64,000 bases of DNA from Aliidiomarina sp. GTDB lineage: Bacteria; Pseudomonadota; Gammaproteobacteria; Enterobacterales; Alteromonadaceae. Of the stretch, positions 26,299-35,495 are shown piece by piece. The stretch covers positions 82,415-146,414 of the forward strand of contig NZ_JAIUMR010000008.1 in assembly GCF_022565475.1 (NCBI RefSeq). Direction: 5' to 3'. Position numbers and translations under genes: made by a program. The notes beneath the pieces were generated by a model that was given only the letters and a program-made list of their open reading frames with translations, was not told the origin of the DNA and did not search any database. Position 1 is the stretch's first letter; every line of letters starts with the position of its first letter.

Positions 26299-28350
26299 AT
26301 GACCGCAAAAAGCAATTCGCGTTGGAAATCGATGCTGCTGATGCCGGTGTTCATTCCCGCTGTCGCTGTCATTACCCTGTTAGTGATTGGAACTCTGTCA
26401 AACCCTGAGTTAGCCGGTGAGTTCTTCTCGGCGACACTGGCTCGCATTACCGAAGATTTCGGTTGGTTCTACATGCTTGCAGTTGCCCTATTTTTAATGT
26501 TTATCGTCATCGTTGGTATTTCCAAGTGGGGACGAATCAAGCTGGGCCCTGATCACGCCGAGCCGGAATATAGTTTCTTGTCTTGGTTCGCCATGTTGTT
26601 TTCAGCCGGCTATGGTATCGCCCTGCTCTTTTTCGGTGTTTCCGAGCCGGTCTTGCATTATGCCAGCCCGCCTGAAGGCGCCGCGTTAACTGTCGACGCC
26701 GCAAAACAAGCGATGCAAATCTCCTATTTCCACTGGGGTTTCCATATTTGGGCTATCTATGGTCTGGTGGGCTTAGTTTTGGCCTATTTTTCGTTCCGCC
26801 ACGGACTGCCGCTGTCCATGCGCTCAACGTTATATCCGATCATTGGCGAGAAAATTCATGGCCCAGCCGGCCATGCCGTCGACACCTTTGCAATTCTTGG
26901 CACCATGTTTGGTATTGCCACAACCTTGGGTCTTTCGGTCATTCAAATTAATGCTGGCTTAAATTACATTTGGCCGACCATTCCGGTGTCCACCATCGTC
27001 CAAGTCATTGTCATCTTTGTCATCACCTTGATGGCTATTGCCTCGGTTGTTGCGGGTTTGGATAAAGGGGTCAAACGCCTATCCATTGTGAATATGACCT
27101 TGGTCATGTTCCTATTGTTATTCGTGTTCTTTGCCGGACCTACCGTACATATTCTTGAGACTTTCTTGCAGAACACAGGTAGCTATCTCAATTACATTGT
27201 TGAGCGTACCTTTAATTTGCAGGCCTATAGCCGCAGTGACTGGATCGGCAACTGGACCTTGTTCATCTTTGGTTGGACAATTGCCTGGGCACCATTCGTT
27301 GGTCTCTTTATCGCCAAAATCAGTCGTGGCCGCACCATTCGCCAATTTGTCTTTGGCGTTATGTTAGTTCCAACTATCTTTACCTTTTTCTGGTTCTCGG
27401 TGTTTGGTGACACCGCGTTACACATGATCATGAACGAAGGTCTCGATACCCTGATTGCCGACGTGCAGGCGGACCAGGCTATTGCGCTGTTCAAGTTGTA
27501 TGAGAATCTGCCATTGACCAGCATTCTCTCGTTTGTCACCGTCGTGCTGATCATGACATTCTTTGTCACCTCATCCGACTCAGGCTCGCTGGTTATCGAC
27601 TCGTTAGCCTCCGGTGGTCGCATGGACACGCCTGCTTGGCAGCGGGTGTTCTGGGCAAGCTCAGAAGGGATTGTTGCTGCCGTGCTGTTACTTGCTGGCG
27701 GACTCACTGCCCTGCAAACTGCGGCAATTGCCAGTGCACTGCCGTTCGCCATTATTATGCTATTGGCGGCCGTTGGCATGTGGCGAGCGTTGGTTATCGA
27801 AGGTCACCAATTCGACAGTTTGAAGAGTGCTGCAAAAATTCACCGTCGTGGCGTTCATTCTGGTGCCAACTACTGGAAAAAACGCTTAGCGGGCCTGGTT
27901 GACTATCCGAGTAAAGCCAAAGTCGAAACCTTTATTCGCGAAACTTGTAAAGACTGTCTCGAAGAAGTACGAGCAGAGCTTGAGTCACAAAAATGGCAAG
28001 CAGAAGTATCACTCGAAGAGGATCCGACTCGAGTTGTTCTTCACGTCGACCGTGCTGACGCTGATTTCACCTACGAAATCCGCATTCGTGGCTATGCCCG
28101 CCCAGAGTTTGCAATGTTGCAGAAACGCACAGAAAGTGACGAATACTTCCGTGCTGAAGTCTTCCTCCGTCAGGGTGGTCAAGCGTACGATGTCTATGGT
28201 TTTGAAAAGGCTGATATCATTAACGATGTACTCAACCAATTCGAAAACTATTTGGCATTCCAGCACCACTCGCCAAGCTCATTACCTTGGGACGTGGCAC
28301 AACATGACGACGACCTCAATCTTGACGAAGAGCCAGAGGTGAAGAGCTAG
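26299..28350 (+). CDS. BCCT family transporter, BetT-like
   Basis: Twelve-helix betaine/choline/carnitine transporter of 683 residues. The BCCT signature region reads WTIAWAPFVGLFIAKISRGRT (about residues 320-340), and ISYFHWGFHIWAIYGLVGLVL is typical of BetT. The substrate-region loop SAGYGIALLFFGVSEP has SAGYGI, where Na+-coupled betaine carriers have GMGIG, suggesting a proton-coupled choline-type carrier. A hydrophilic C-terminal tail of about 170 residues (EEVRAELESQKWQ...) is like the osmosensing tail of E. coli BetT (677 residues). No betaine synthesis genes (betAB, betI) are adjacent. Confidence 0.9.
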   Translation: MTAKSNSRWKSMLLMPVFIPAVAVITLLVIGTLSNPELAGEFFSATLARITEDFGWFYMLAVALFLMFIVIVGISKWGRIKLGPDHAEPEYSFLSWFAMLFSAGYGIALLFFGVSEPVLHYASPPEGAALTVDAAKQAMQISYFHWGFHIWAIYGLVGLVLAYFSFRHGLPLSMRSTLYPIIGEKIHGPAGHAVDTFAILGTMFGIATTLGLSVIQINAGLNYIWPTIPVSTIVQVIVIFVITLMAIASVVAGLDKGVKRLSIVNMTLVMFLLLFVFFAGPTVHILETFLQNTGSYLNYIVERTFNLQAYSRSDWIGNWTLFIFGWTIAWAPFVGLFIAKISRGRTIRQFVFGVMLVPTIFTFFWFSVFGDTALHMIMNEGLDTLIADVQADQAIALFKLYENLPLTSILSFVTVVLIMTFFVTSSDSGSLVIDSLASGGRMDTPAWQRVFWASSEGIVAAVLLLAGGLTALQTAAIASALPFAIIMLLAAVGMWRALVIEGHQFDSLKSAAKIHRRGVHSGANYWKKRLAGLVDYPSKAKVETFIRETCKDCLEEVRAELESQKWQAEVSLEEDPTRVVLHVDRADADFTYEIRIRGYARPEFAMLQKRTESDEYFRAEVFLRQGGQAYDVYGFEKADIINDVLNQFENYLAFQHHSPSSLPWDVAQHDDDLNLDEEPEVKS

Positions 28351-28386
28351 TTGCGGCTGATGCGCTGCGAACCTTGTGGCTGACGC

Positions 28387-28697
28387 GCTTAGCGTGTTAG
28401 CTGCTTGGTTGAGAGCCTAGCTGCTTGTTAGCTGCGGTTGGAAGCGAGGCTGCTCGTTCTCAGAGTATATGAGGCATGGATGCCGAATATAAGCCCCCAG
28501 GGATGGGTTTACGGCGTCTCTGAGAATGAGTAGGCCGATTTCGAACCAAGTAGCTTGTTAGCTGCGGTCGGAAGCGCGGCTGCTCGTTCTCAGAGTATAT
28601 GAGGCATGGATGCCGAATATAAGCCCCCAGGGACGGGTTTACGGCGTCTCTGAGAATGAGTAGCCCGATTCCAAACCAAGCAGCTAACAGGCTAAGC
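28387..28697. repeat. Composite repeat element: two 130-bp direct repeats inside a 24-bp inverted repeat
   Basis: The 374-base gap between convergent genes (28351-28724) is filled by this element. Outer arms 28387-28410 and 28674-28697 are complementary over 23 of 24 bases (GCTTAGCGTGTTAGCTGC...). Inside, two tandem units (28431-28560 and 28561-28690) match at about 114 of their first 120 bases. Each unit has its own inverted repeat, CTGCTCGTTCTCAGAG / CTCTGAGAATGAGTAG (14 of 16), around a conserved core with CATGGATGCCGAATAT and GGGTTTACGGCGTC. No coding capacity is apparent. It resembles dispersed intergenic repeats of marine gammaproteobacteria (REP/MITE-like), but mobility is not shown. 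Confidence 0.85.
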
Positions 28698-28724
28698 GGC
28701 CCTGCAGCTCAGCCCAACATCAGC

Positions 28725-29537
28725 TTATGGCAGTAAACGATAATCGCCGAACGCTGGGTAGGTTTCAGAGAGATAGTCTTCCGTGGCTCGAAGTTCAGTT
28801 AAACGAGTGCAGAAATAGTCGCTGCGTGCTTCGATGTCTGCGCCCCAAGCTTCCATTTCGGTTTCAAGGTTCGCCGCCATGGTTTCCATCCGTTGTTCGA
28901 ATTCGTCGATACCACGTTGACCACGAATTAACATGCGTCCCACCATCATTAACATCGAGCCTTTTGCGTTGGTGATCAAATCTTCCATCTCTTCTTCAAT
29001 GGTGGCCCCGATCCGATCGCCAAACGCGTCCAATTGCGTCCCCTGCACCACAAACATGCCGTTGTCTTCGTAGGCAATCATGGCGAGATCATCACGTAAT
29101 CGATCAGTCAGCTTATCCATCCGACGGACAATCCGATGACGCTTACCGAACATCTCACCAAAGGTCATGGTTAATGCATAGTTCGTCATCTCGAGCGCTT
29201 CATCCAACACTTCAACGATAAACTTCGTTTGTTCAGCAAGGCCATCTTTATAGGCCACAAAGTGGGCACGATCGGCATCCGCAACTGCAATCGCTTGTCC
29301 GTTCACATAAACCTGACCATCGGCGTGAATCCGAAACACTTCATTCGTTCCTTCACGCAAAGTTAATGCTTCAGGGCTGATATAAAGATCTTTATCGAGC
29401 GACATATTGCAGCCGTTGCCATGGTCAATGACCTGAAAGGCATTGGTTGTCGATTTGACCGCTGGCGCTTTCGGCTCCGCTGGAGGCTCGATCGCCATGG
29501 TTTGAAGTCCGCTTAACATTACTAGTGTTGTAATCAT
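28725..29537 (-). CDS. DUF2884 (YggN-like) family protein
   Basis: Predicted exported protein of about 270 residues. ATG 29537 has AAGGA 7 bases upstream and gives a hydrophobic N terminus (MITTLVMLSGLQTMA); the ORF start 29597 lacks such support. The mature part matches the YggN/DUF2884 type: an N-terminal beta region (FQVIDHGNGCNMSLDKDLYI), then HADGQVYVNGQ, followed by a long helical part with the repeated RMDKLTDRLRDD and MEDLITNAKGSMLMMVGRM segments. Function unknown; E. coli YggN is periplasmic. It lies downstream of the peptidase unit's terminator side, as a separate minus-strand gene. Confidence 0.8.
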   Translation of the reverse strand: MITTLVMLSGLQTMAIEPPAEPKAPAVKSTTNAFQVIDHGNGCNMSLDKDLYISPEALTLREGTNEVFRIHADGQVYVNGQAIAVADADRAHFVAYKDGLAEQTKFIVEVLDEALEMTNYALTMTFGEMFGKRHRIVRRMDKLTDRLRDDLAMIAYEDNGMFVVQGTQLDAFGDRIGATIEEEMEDLITNAKGSMLMMVGRMLIRGQRGIDEFEQRMETMAANLETEMEAWGADIEARSDYFCTRLTELRATEDYLSETYPAFGDYRLLP

Positions 29538-29633
29538 GATCGTTTCCTTATTCGCAGTAAATTGTTTTGAGATCTTTGCATGATTAATACAGAGCAAACT
29601 TCGTGCCCAAACTTATAAACTTATGAAATATAT

Positions 29634-29665
29634 AAAAAAGCCGAAGCTTAAACGCTTCGGCTTTT
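29634..29665 (-). terminator. Terminator after the M49-like peptidase gene
   Basis: 10-bp stem AAGCCGAAGC / GCTTCGGCTT with loop TTAAAC; on the minus strand it is followed by a T-rich tail (TTTTTTATA). It starts about 48 bases after the stop at 29713. Confidence 0.88.
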
Positions 29666-29712
29666 ATGGTGTATTTGGCTAAACCTTGGTGAATTTCTAC
29701 ATTTCGCAGGTT

Positions 29713-31395
29713 TTATAAGCCAATTTGCGCCTTACCTTGGTTAAACACAATATCAACTGGAATGTTCGCTGCAGACAAGCGATCAAGGTCAGCTTGAAGT
29801 TGAGCACCGACGCCCCCCTTATCACGGAATAATGCCGCCACACCTTCATAGTCACCGTCACCCTGCAAGCGCAAAATCAGCTCAGACAAACTGTTCATTG
29901 CCTCTCGCATATTGTCCATATCGACACTGTAATAGCCGTTTTCGTCATGAATAAACGCGCCTTTCTCGGCAAAATAGTTAAAGCGAATCATGTTGGCTTG
30001 CCCGTGCGCACTCGACGCACCGAAGCGTACGGAGCGGAAGATTCCAGCAAGGAAAGTTACATAATAGTCTTCTAGCTGTCCTTCGGTTAGCACGCCTGCT
30101 TCGAGTAACTGGGTAACCATGTATAAGCCAAGAATATCCGCTTTGCCTTCTTCTAACGGTGCTGCGTATTCACGCAAGGCTTGACGCACTGTGCTGCGGC
30201 CATCAATGGTATTCTTGATACCAAGTCCGTGAGCGACTTCATGGAACATGGTGTTTGCGAAAAACGCATCGAAGGTAATGTGATCACGCTGATCTGGATG
30301 AATCAGTTCGTCAGCAATCGGCAACAAGATTTCGTCGAACTTGGCCCGCATTGCGTTTTTCAGCTGCGAACGGCGAGTGCCTTTCGCCAGCTGAACTTCT
30401 TCGTCATTCGGCAAGTTCACGGCAATCGTTTTACTGCCTGCGTTGGAATGACCAGCGTAGTAGACAATGTCATAAGCGTTGAGCTGCGCTTCTGCACCCG
30501 GCTCTTCGGCTTTATACTCGTCAGCAACCGGTAGACCACGTTGCAACGCGGGTAGGTGCTCTGCATAAACCGCAAGACGCTCGCTCCACTCGAGGTCTTT
30601 GACTAATACGTACGCCTCAAACCCTGCCTTGTAACCGAACAAGCGATCTTCATAGGTTTCAATTGGACCAATGATCACATCAATCACACTGTCAGTGACA
30701 TCCATCCAAGCATAGTCCGACGGCTGATAATCATCGGTCAAGAATGCATCGGCGCGCATGACTAGGTACTCTGCGAACTTCTCGTCATCGGCAACTGCAG
30801 CCGCTGCGCGTAAAATTGCTGCTGCTTGTTCGAGCTTGTCACGGTATTTTTCAGAGTAAGCAACCGTATACAATTCACCGGCGTCATTGCGGCGAATTAA
30901 GGTGTACAAGTCATCCTTACCCACTAAATCAGCAGCATCGAACTCTTCCCGACTCATGTCGGCAGGATAGTAATTTGCGCCAGCAGGCTTCGGGCCGTAC
31001 CCTTGCAAGAAGGGTTGCATATTGTTCAAACGATCCCATGGGCCGTAGTTAATTTCAGCAAACTGACGCACTTTCGGATCCGGAATACGCGATAAAAACT
31101 CTTGGCGATCACCCGGATATGCCTGCATCCAGAAGAGTTCATCCATAATGTCAGCGGCGTCAATTAAGAGACTTACCAGCTCTTTTTGAGCGTCCGTTAA
31201 ATGCGAAATGTCGACACCCATTTCAACCGGTACATAGATATCTAGACGCTCCTGAGCAGATGGCATCAAGACAAAAGCTTCCGGCTCAGCTGACACGTCG
31301 GGTGTTTGCGGTGCTTGGCCGCAGGCGGTTAACAACAGTGCTGCGCCAACGGCTATTGCAGCACTAGAACGAGCAAATTTAGCAAGTGTACGCAT
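29713..31395 (-). CDS. M49-like (dipeptidyl-peptidase III family) zinc peptidase lipoprotein
   Basis: 560-residue predicted lipoprotein: signal peptide ending in LLTACGQ (Cys near residue 25), so it is probably outer-membrane anchored. Zinc motif HEVAHGLG is near residue 384, with the second glutamate motif LEEGKADILGLYMV about 35 residues later. Classical DPP III has HEXXGH and EECRAE; the HEXXH-type form with EEGKAD is found in bacterial M49 relatives. NYGPWDRL near residue 110 is also typical of these proteins. It would trim dipeptides from oligopeptides outside the cytoplasm. It is divergent from the gGCT-amidoligase-UbiA operon. Confidence 0.75.
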   Translation of the reverse strand: MRTLAKFARSSAAIAVGAALLLTACGQAPQTPDVSAEPEAFVLMPSAQERLDIYVPVEMGVDISHLTDAQKELVSLLIDAADIMDELFWMQAYPGDRQEFLSRIPDPKVRQFAEINYGPWDRLNNMQPFLQGYGPKPAGANYYPADMSREEFDAADLVGKDDLYTLIRRNDAGELYTVAYSEKYRDKLEQAAAILRAAAAVADDEKFAEYLVMRADAFLTDDYQPSDYAWMDVTDSVIDVIIGPIETYEDRLFGYKAGFEAYVLVKDLEWSERLAVYAEHLPALQRGLPVADEYKAEEPGAEAQLNAYDIVYYAGHSNAGSKTIAVNLPNDEEVQLAKGTRRSQLKNAMRAKFDEILLPIADELIHPDQRDHITFDAFFANTMFHEVAHGLGIKNTIDGRSTVRQALREYAAPLEEGKADILGLYMVTQLLEAGVLTEGQLEDYYVTFLAGIFRSVRFGASSAHGQANMIRFNYFAEKGAFIHDENGYYSVDMDNMREAMNSLSELILRLQGDGDYEGVAALFRDKGGVGAQLQADLDRLSAANIPVDIVFNQGKAQIGL

Positions 31396-31486
31396 GGGTT
31401 TTTCCTCTTGGTTGTTCCCATCTTCTATTTGTAATCACAACTCCTGCATGATACACAAAAACAACACGAAATATACGGGGGCCAAG

Positions 31487-31930
31487 GTGACAAAAATAAC
31501 AACGGTACTCATCATCGTGATCATCGCAATGGGTGTATGGTGGTGGATTTGGTTAAATCCTTATAGTTTTAATTTTTCGGAAACAACGCTCGACATCGAC
31601 CCAGAGGCCGAACATCGTGTCTTCGCTTTTGGTACACTGACGAATCCACTCGTGCGCAGTATTGTTATTCGGGGTTACGTGCCAACCGCTCCGGCAGAGC
31701 TTGAAGGCTATCGGCGGCATCGTTTAGATTTGTTGCCAGATGATGACGCGGTCACCCAAGGGCGTATTTTTTACGTCACCGCTGCACAATTGCGGCGGCT
31801 CGACCGCTACGAGCGTGTCGGTGTGCGCTACGAGCGCTATTTATATTATCTTGCCGATGGCAAGCCAGCTTGGGTTTATCGCCGTATTAGCGAAATTAAC
31901 CCAGCAGTCGATGCAGCCGATAAGGAGTAG
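31487..31930 (+). CDS. Gamma-glutamylcyclotransferase-like (AIG2) membrane-anchored protein
   Basis: Short AIG2/gGCT-fold protein. The core VFAFGTLTNPLVRSIVIRG carries the gGCT substrate loop (usually YGTL/YGSL; here FGTL), followed by ELEGYRRHRLD and TAAQLRRLDRYERVGVRYER, where the catalytic-type glutamate of the family resides. I chose GTG 31487: it has a GGGGG stretch 5 bases upstream, sits in front of a typical anchor helix (ITTVLIIVIIAMGVWWWIW), and avoids overlap with the divergent peptidase. ATG 31448 or the ORF start 31394 are alternatives. A predicted single helix places the enzyme domain at the membrane. It precedes the amidoligase by 6 bases. Confidence 0.78.
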   Translation: MTKITTVLIIVIIAMGVWWWIWLNPYSFNFSETTLDIDPEAEHRVFAFGTLTNPLVRSIVIRGYVPTAPAELEGYRRHRLDLLPDDDAVTQGRIFYVTAAQLRRLDRYERVGVRYERYLYYLADGKPAWVYRRISEINPAVDAADKE

Positions 31931-31936
31931 ACACTG

Positions 31937-32944
31937 ATGACAAAACCACAACTAATAACGCCTCCCAAGCAAACGAACGCTGACGGTGATGAGCGCACCG
32001 TAGGTGTTGAGATTGAGTTTGGTGATTTGAATCTCGAGTCGGCTGCAGAAGTCCTACAAACTTTCCTAGCCAAACAGTGTGACAGCTGTGAGGTCAGCTC
32101 GCAGGGCCGTTATGAAAAGACGATCAGTGGTGATTCTGCGGGTGACTGGGTGATTGAGTTTGACTACAGTTACCTGAAGAAGATGGGCCGTGAAGAAGAG
32201 CAGGACGAGTTGCGGGCCGCGACGGAAAAGGGTTTAGCTTGGGTTGCTGAAAGTGTGGTGCCCGTAGAAGTGGTAAGCCCACCGTTGCCGCTCTCGCGTT
32301 TAGATGAAGTTGAGACGCTCATGGATGATTTGCGTGCAGCGGGTGCCCGCGGCTCTTCTGACAGTTTAGCGTATGCATTTGGTATGCAGCTGAATCCCGA
32401 GCTACCGTCGTTAGATAGCCACACAATTATGGCGCACATTAAGGCATTTTTGTGCTTGTATGACTGGTTGCTGGCGCGCATCGATCCAGACATCTCACGA
32501 CGTATCAGCAACTACATCGACCCATTTCCCAAAGAATATCTCGAGCTCGCCTTGAGCCCTGATTACTGGCCCGATTTAGAAACCTTAATGGACGATTACC
32601 TAGAACATAATCCAACCCGTAACCGTGCCCTCGATATGCTGCCGTTATTTCGTCATCTTGATGAAGACAAACTGGTCGCGGCGGTCGATACTCGACTCGT
32701 GAAAGCTCGCCCGACTTTTCACTACCGATTACCCGGCTGTGAAATTCACGATCCGAACTGGGGTTTACATAGTGTTTGGAATGACTGGGTAAAAGTGGAA
32801 CAATTAGCCGCGAACGAGAAATTGCTCAATGATTGTGGTCAAGCGTTTCTGAAGCACCAGAAAAAGTTGTTCGGTAGCTTCGGTAAACAATGGCTACAGC
32901 AACTGGAGCAGGACTTTCTGCCGCAACTTGACGAACGAACATAG
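31937..32944 (+). CDS. Putative amidoligase enzyme
   Basis: 335-residue member of the amidoligase_2 family (glutamine-synthetase-fold ligases that make amide/peptide bonds). The N-terminal strand RTVGVEIEFGDLN supplies the acidic metal ligands expected of the fold, and VIEFDYSYL plus PVEVVSPPLP follow as in this family; HTIMAHIKAFLCLYDWL and ISNYIDPFPKEYLE are further family-like segments. Known neighbourhoods join these ligases with AIG2/gGCT enzymes and amidotransferases, matching the gene just upstream (6-base gap). The UbiA gene follows after 9 bases. The product and substrates are unknown. Confidence 0.85.
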   Translation: MTKPQLITPPKQTNADGDERTVGVEIEFGDLNLESAAEVLQTFLAKQCDSCEVSSQGRYEKTISGDSAGDWVIEFDYSYLKKMGREEEQDELRAATEKGLAWVAESVVPVEVVSPPLPLSRLDEVETLMDDLRAAGARGSSDSLAYAFGMQLNPELPSLDSHTIMAHIKAFLCLYDWLLARIDPDISRRISNYIDPFPKEYLELALSPDYWPDLETLMDDYLEHNPTRNRALDMLPLFRHLDEDKLVAAVDTRLVKARPTFHYRLPGCEIHDPNWGLHSVWNDWVKVEQLAANEKLLNDCGQAFLKHQKKLFGSFGKQWLQQLEQDFLPQLDERT

Positions 32945-32953
32945 AAGAATTAG

Positions 32954-33847
32954 ATGCTGAAACTCTCGGATTTTTTGGCAGTCTCGCGAGCGAACTTCCT
33001 GACGCTCACCCTTGCCTGCTTATTACTTGCACTCGCTATCGGCTACTACTATTCCGGTTGGCCGCCAACCAGTACACTGGTGTTAGTTACCGTTGTGGCT
33101 ATTTTTGCGCATGTGAGCGTGAACGCGTTGAACGAATACATCGACTTTCGCAGCGGACTCGACTTCAAAACACGGAAAACAGCATTTAGTGGCGGTAGTG
33201 GAACCCTCGTCCGCAATCCGAAAATGGCTCGCTGGGCTTTAATACTAGCGCTAGTGAGCTTGCTTATTGTCACCATCGCTGGTCTCACCATCGTCAACCA
33301 ATACAGCTTTAGTTTGCTCTGGCTCGGTGTACCTGGTGTCTTGCTCATCCTGCTCTACACCAAACCACTCAACCAAGAGCCAGTGCTGTGCCTCATTGCG
33401 CCTGGCGTTGGTTTTGGCTTGCTGATGACGCTCGGCGCCGCTTGGGTGTTTGCGCGGGAACTCAACTTGATGATTTGGGTACTCGCAGTGGTGGTCATGT
33501 TGCTGGTGAACAACTTGCTGTTGCTCAATCAATTTCCAGATTGTGAAGCGGACGAGTCGGTCGGCCGCTTCCACTTTCCGATCATGATCGGTCGTCGCCG
33601 CAGTGCTTGGCTGTTTTCCGGTCAGTTAGTACTCGCTTACGTTATTCTCATCGTTGCCGTATGGAACCAAGTCATTCCCGATTTGAGTATCTTCGCGCTG
33701 CTCTCAGCCGTCCTGGCACCGAAATTAATCAAAGGTGTGCATCGATATGCCAATGACATCCCACAGCTCGTGCCGTTCTTAGGGATCAACGTCGCACTCA
33801 TTCACGCCTTTATTTTGTTACTCGCATTGGGGATCGCTTTGGACTGA
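32954..33847 (+). CDS. UbiA/MenA-family prenyltransferase
   Basis: 297-residue integral membrane prenyltransferase with eight or nine helices. The first aspartate-rich site is NEYIDFRSGLD (about 60-70; a variant of NxxxD), and the second is NQFPDCEADESVGR (about 195), as in MenA-like members. These enzymes join an isoprenoid diphosphate to an aromatic or other acceptor. The gene is third in gGCT-amidoligase-UbiA and is transcribed toward the lipoprotein array, ending 8 bases from it. menA proper is normally near other men genes, so a distinct acceptor is possible. Confidence 0.85.
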   Translation: MLKLSDFLAVSRANFLTLTLACLLLALAIGYYYSGWPPTSTLVLVTVVAIFAHVSVNALNEYIDFRSGLDFKTRKTAFSGGSGTLVRNPKMARWALILALVSLLIVTIAGLTIVNQYSFSLLWLGVPGVLLILLYTKPLNQEPVLCLIAPGVGFGLLMTLGAAWVFARELNLMIWVLAVVVMLLVNNLLLLNQFPDCEADESVGRFHFPIMIGRRRSAWLFSGQLVLAYVILIVAVWNQVIPDLSIFALLSAVLAPKLIKGVHRYANDIPQLVPFLGINVALIHAFILLLALGIALD

Positions 33848-33855
33848 AAGCAGCA

Positions 33856-35484
33856 TTAGGAATCCGTCGGCATATACCGTGACCAAAAGTCTTGCATCAC
33901 AGCCCGTGCCTCGGCATTGGGCAACACGCCGCTCGTCAAATAACCATGGCCAATCGTGAGTAAGCCCCAGACGGTCGACGACTCATTCAGGTCGTACTCA
34001 CCTAGTTTTTGTAACGCATCGACAAAACGCTCTTGCGCAACCAAGGCAGCAAAGATAACCCGAATTTCATTCATGTTCGGTTGCGTACCAACAAGTTCAA
34101 TGGCCTCGTCGACATAACCAGCATCGATAAAATCTTGAAGAACATTAAATGGTGATACCCGAAAAGAGCTGAGCAACTCCTCAAGTTTAGCAGGATCATT
34201 GAACAGCACTTGCAAATGGCGTTGACCTGGCTCCTCCTCTCCAAGCACACCGTAAGCGTAGCCCAATGCGTAATGAAACTCAGGTTCTGGAATTCGCACT
34301 TCGTCATCGTTCATCTGCGCGGCACTGTCGATCAGCTCGATTGCATGTTGTTCGAGGCCATGCTCAAGCATCTCTTTACTAAACGCACGTACGATTTCAG
34401 AGAAATAGTCGGGGTTTTGTAGATAGCTGTAGGTTCGAGCCAAAACGTCTCGTTTGACCTCGGCGAACGTGTTTTCGTCACCGAGAGTGGCAAAGGATTT
34501 TAAGAACGCGATGGACAAACGGATATTAATCAACTCGAGTCCTGAAAATGTGGCTAATTGACGATAAGCCTGTAACAAGGCATGGCGCGCCTCGTCAGCA
34601 CGTTCAAGCCGCAACGCCTGCTGCACTAAATCATGAAAAGAAATTATATTCCGGTAAAAGGTAAACTGATCCTCGTCATAAAGCACGGAAAATGCCCGAT
34701 CAAACCCATCGAGTATGAAGCTCACCGCTTGCGATTCTCGATTGGCGAGTAAAAGTACGGACACCCACTCAGCAGTGAATCCAAGCAACTCTGTTTCCAT
34801 CAGCGATAATTCATCGAGTAGACGCTGAGCCGCATAGCGATCATCGCGCTGCAAATACCGTTCAATCAGGATCAAACTGAAGCGGGCAATATAATAGGGT
34901 TCGTCAATTTGCTCTAAATGCCGCTCCGCGTCGTCTAGTTGATCTTGCTCGAGATAATACTCAACCAGCCGTGCCCGCGAGTTATTATCAATGATATGGA
35001 GCTCAAATAAGTCCTCGACATGATCGCGTAATTGCGCTGTGCGCTCTGTGTTCGGCGTGAATTGACTGACACGCAGTAAACGAAGATAGAACGTCCACTC
35101 ATTTTGCTCGAAATACGGCTGTAAGCGGCTGATCTCATCGAATTCTGCAAGTAAATTGTCAACCTCGCGATCGACAATCTCGGGCGCCGTTTCACTATCA
35201 ATCAAGGCCGCAGCAAACTGTAAAAGAAACATCGGACTGTTCTGTCGGAAGTCGCTTTCAGCGAATATAGTTCGCGCTAGTGCATAGGGATGTAAACGCG
35301 GGTCTTCAAGGGCTTCGCGCAGGGAGTGTCGCTCGGTGTTAGCTTCACTACGACGCACCTCCGCTACCCGATACTCGCGCTCTTGTAACACCTCGATATC
35401 GGCATCCGAATCCATGTCAGAGCACGCGGAAAGTCCTGCAAAAATGATTGCGCATGCTAACCCGCGGCTTAACTGCTTACCCAT
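33856..35484 (-). CDS. Helical-repeat lipoprotein, paralogue 1 of 3
   Basis: Not a family I recognise. ATG 35484 has GGAG 7 bases upstream and gives a lipoprotein signal ending in AGLSACSD (Cys near residue 21); the ORF start 35523 does not. About 540 residues, almost entirely alpha-helical and rich in acidic, leucine and alanine residues, with TPR/SEL1-like helix pairs (for example DQLDDAERHLEQIDEPYYIARFSL). It shares with its two neighbours the blocks DPRLHPYALAR near residue 65 and the C-terminal LPNAEARAVMQDFWSRYMP. Last of three tandem copies; probably surface or periplasmic scaffold protein. Confidence 0.8.
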   Translation of the reverse strand: MGKQLSRGLACAIIFAGLSACSDMDSDADIEVLQEREYRVAEVRRSEANTERHSLREALEDPRLHPYALARTIFAESDFRQNSPMFLLQFAAALIDSETAPEIVDREVDNLLAEFDEISRLQPYFEQNEWTFYLRLLRVSQFTPNTERTAQLRDHVEDLFELHIIDNNSRARLVEYYLEQDQLDDAERHLEQIDEPYYIARFSLILIERYLQRDDRYAAQRLLDELSLMETELLGFTAEWVSVLLLANRESQAVSFILDGFDRAFSVLYDEDQFTFYRNIISFHDLVQQALRLERADEARHALLQAYRQLATFSGLELINIRLSIAFLKSFATLGDENTFAEVKRDVLARTYSYLQNPDYFSEIVRAFSKEMLEHGLEQHAIELIDSAAQMNDDEVRIPEPEFHYALGYAYGVLGEEEPGQRHLQVLFNDPAKLEELLSSFRVSPFNVLQDFIDAGYVDEAIELVGTQPNMNEIRVIFAALVAQERFVDALQKLGEYDLNESSTVWGLLTIGHGYLTSGVLPNAEARAVMQDFWSRYMPTDS

Positions 35485-35495
35485 ATCTAAGCTCC

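Noticed and set aside
27225-27779. 184-residue minus-strand ORF
   Set aside because: Antisense shadow of the BetT-like gene with no family features or ribosome site.
28431-28690. Possible CRISPR array
   Set aside because: Only two 130-bp near-identical units with internal inverted repeats; no short repeat/spacer alternation and no cas genes.
28351-28724. Possible insertion sequence
   Set aside because: No transposase ORF, and target-site duplications could not be identified.
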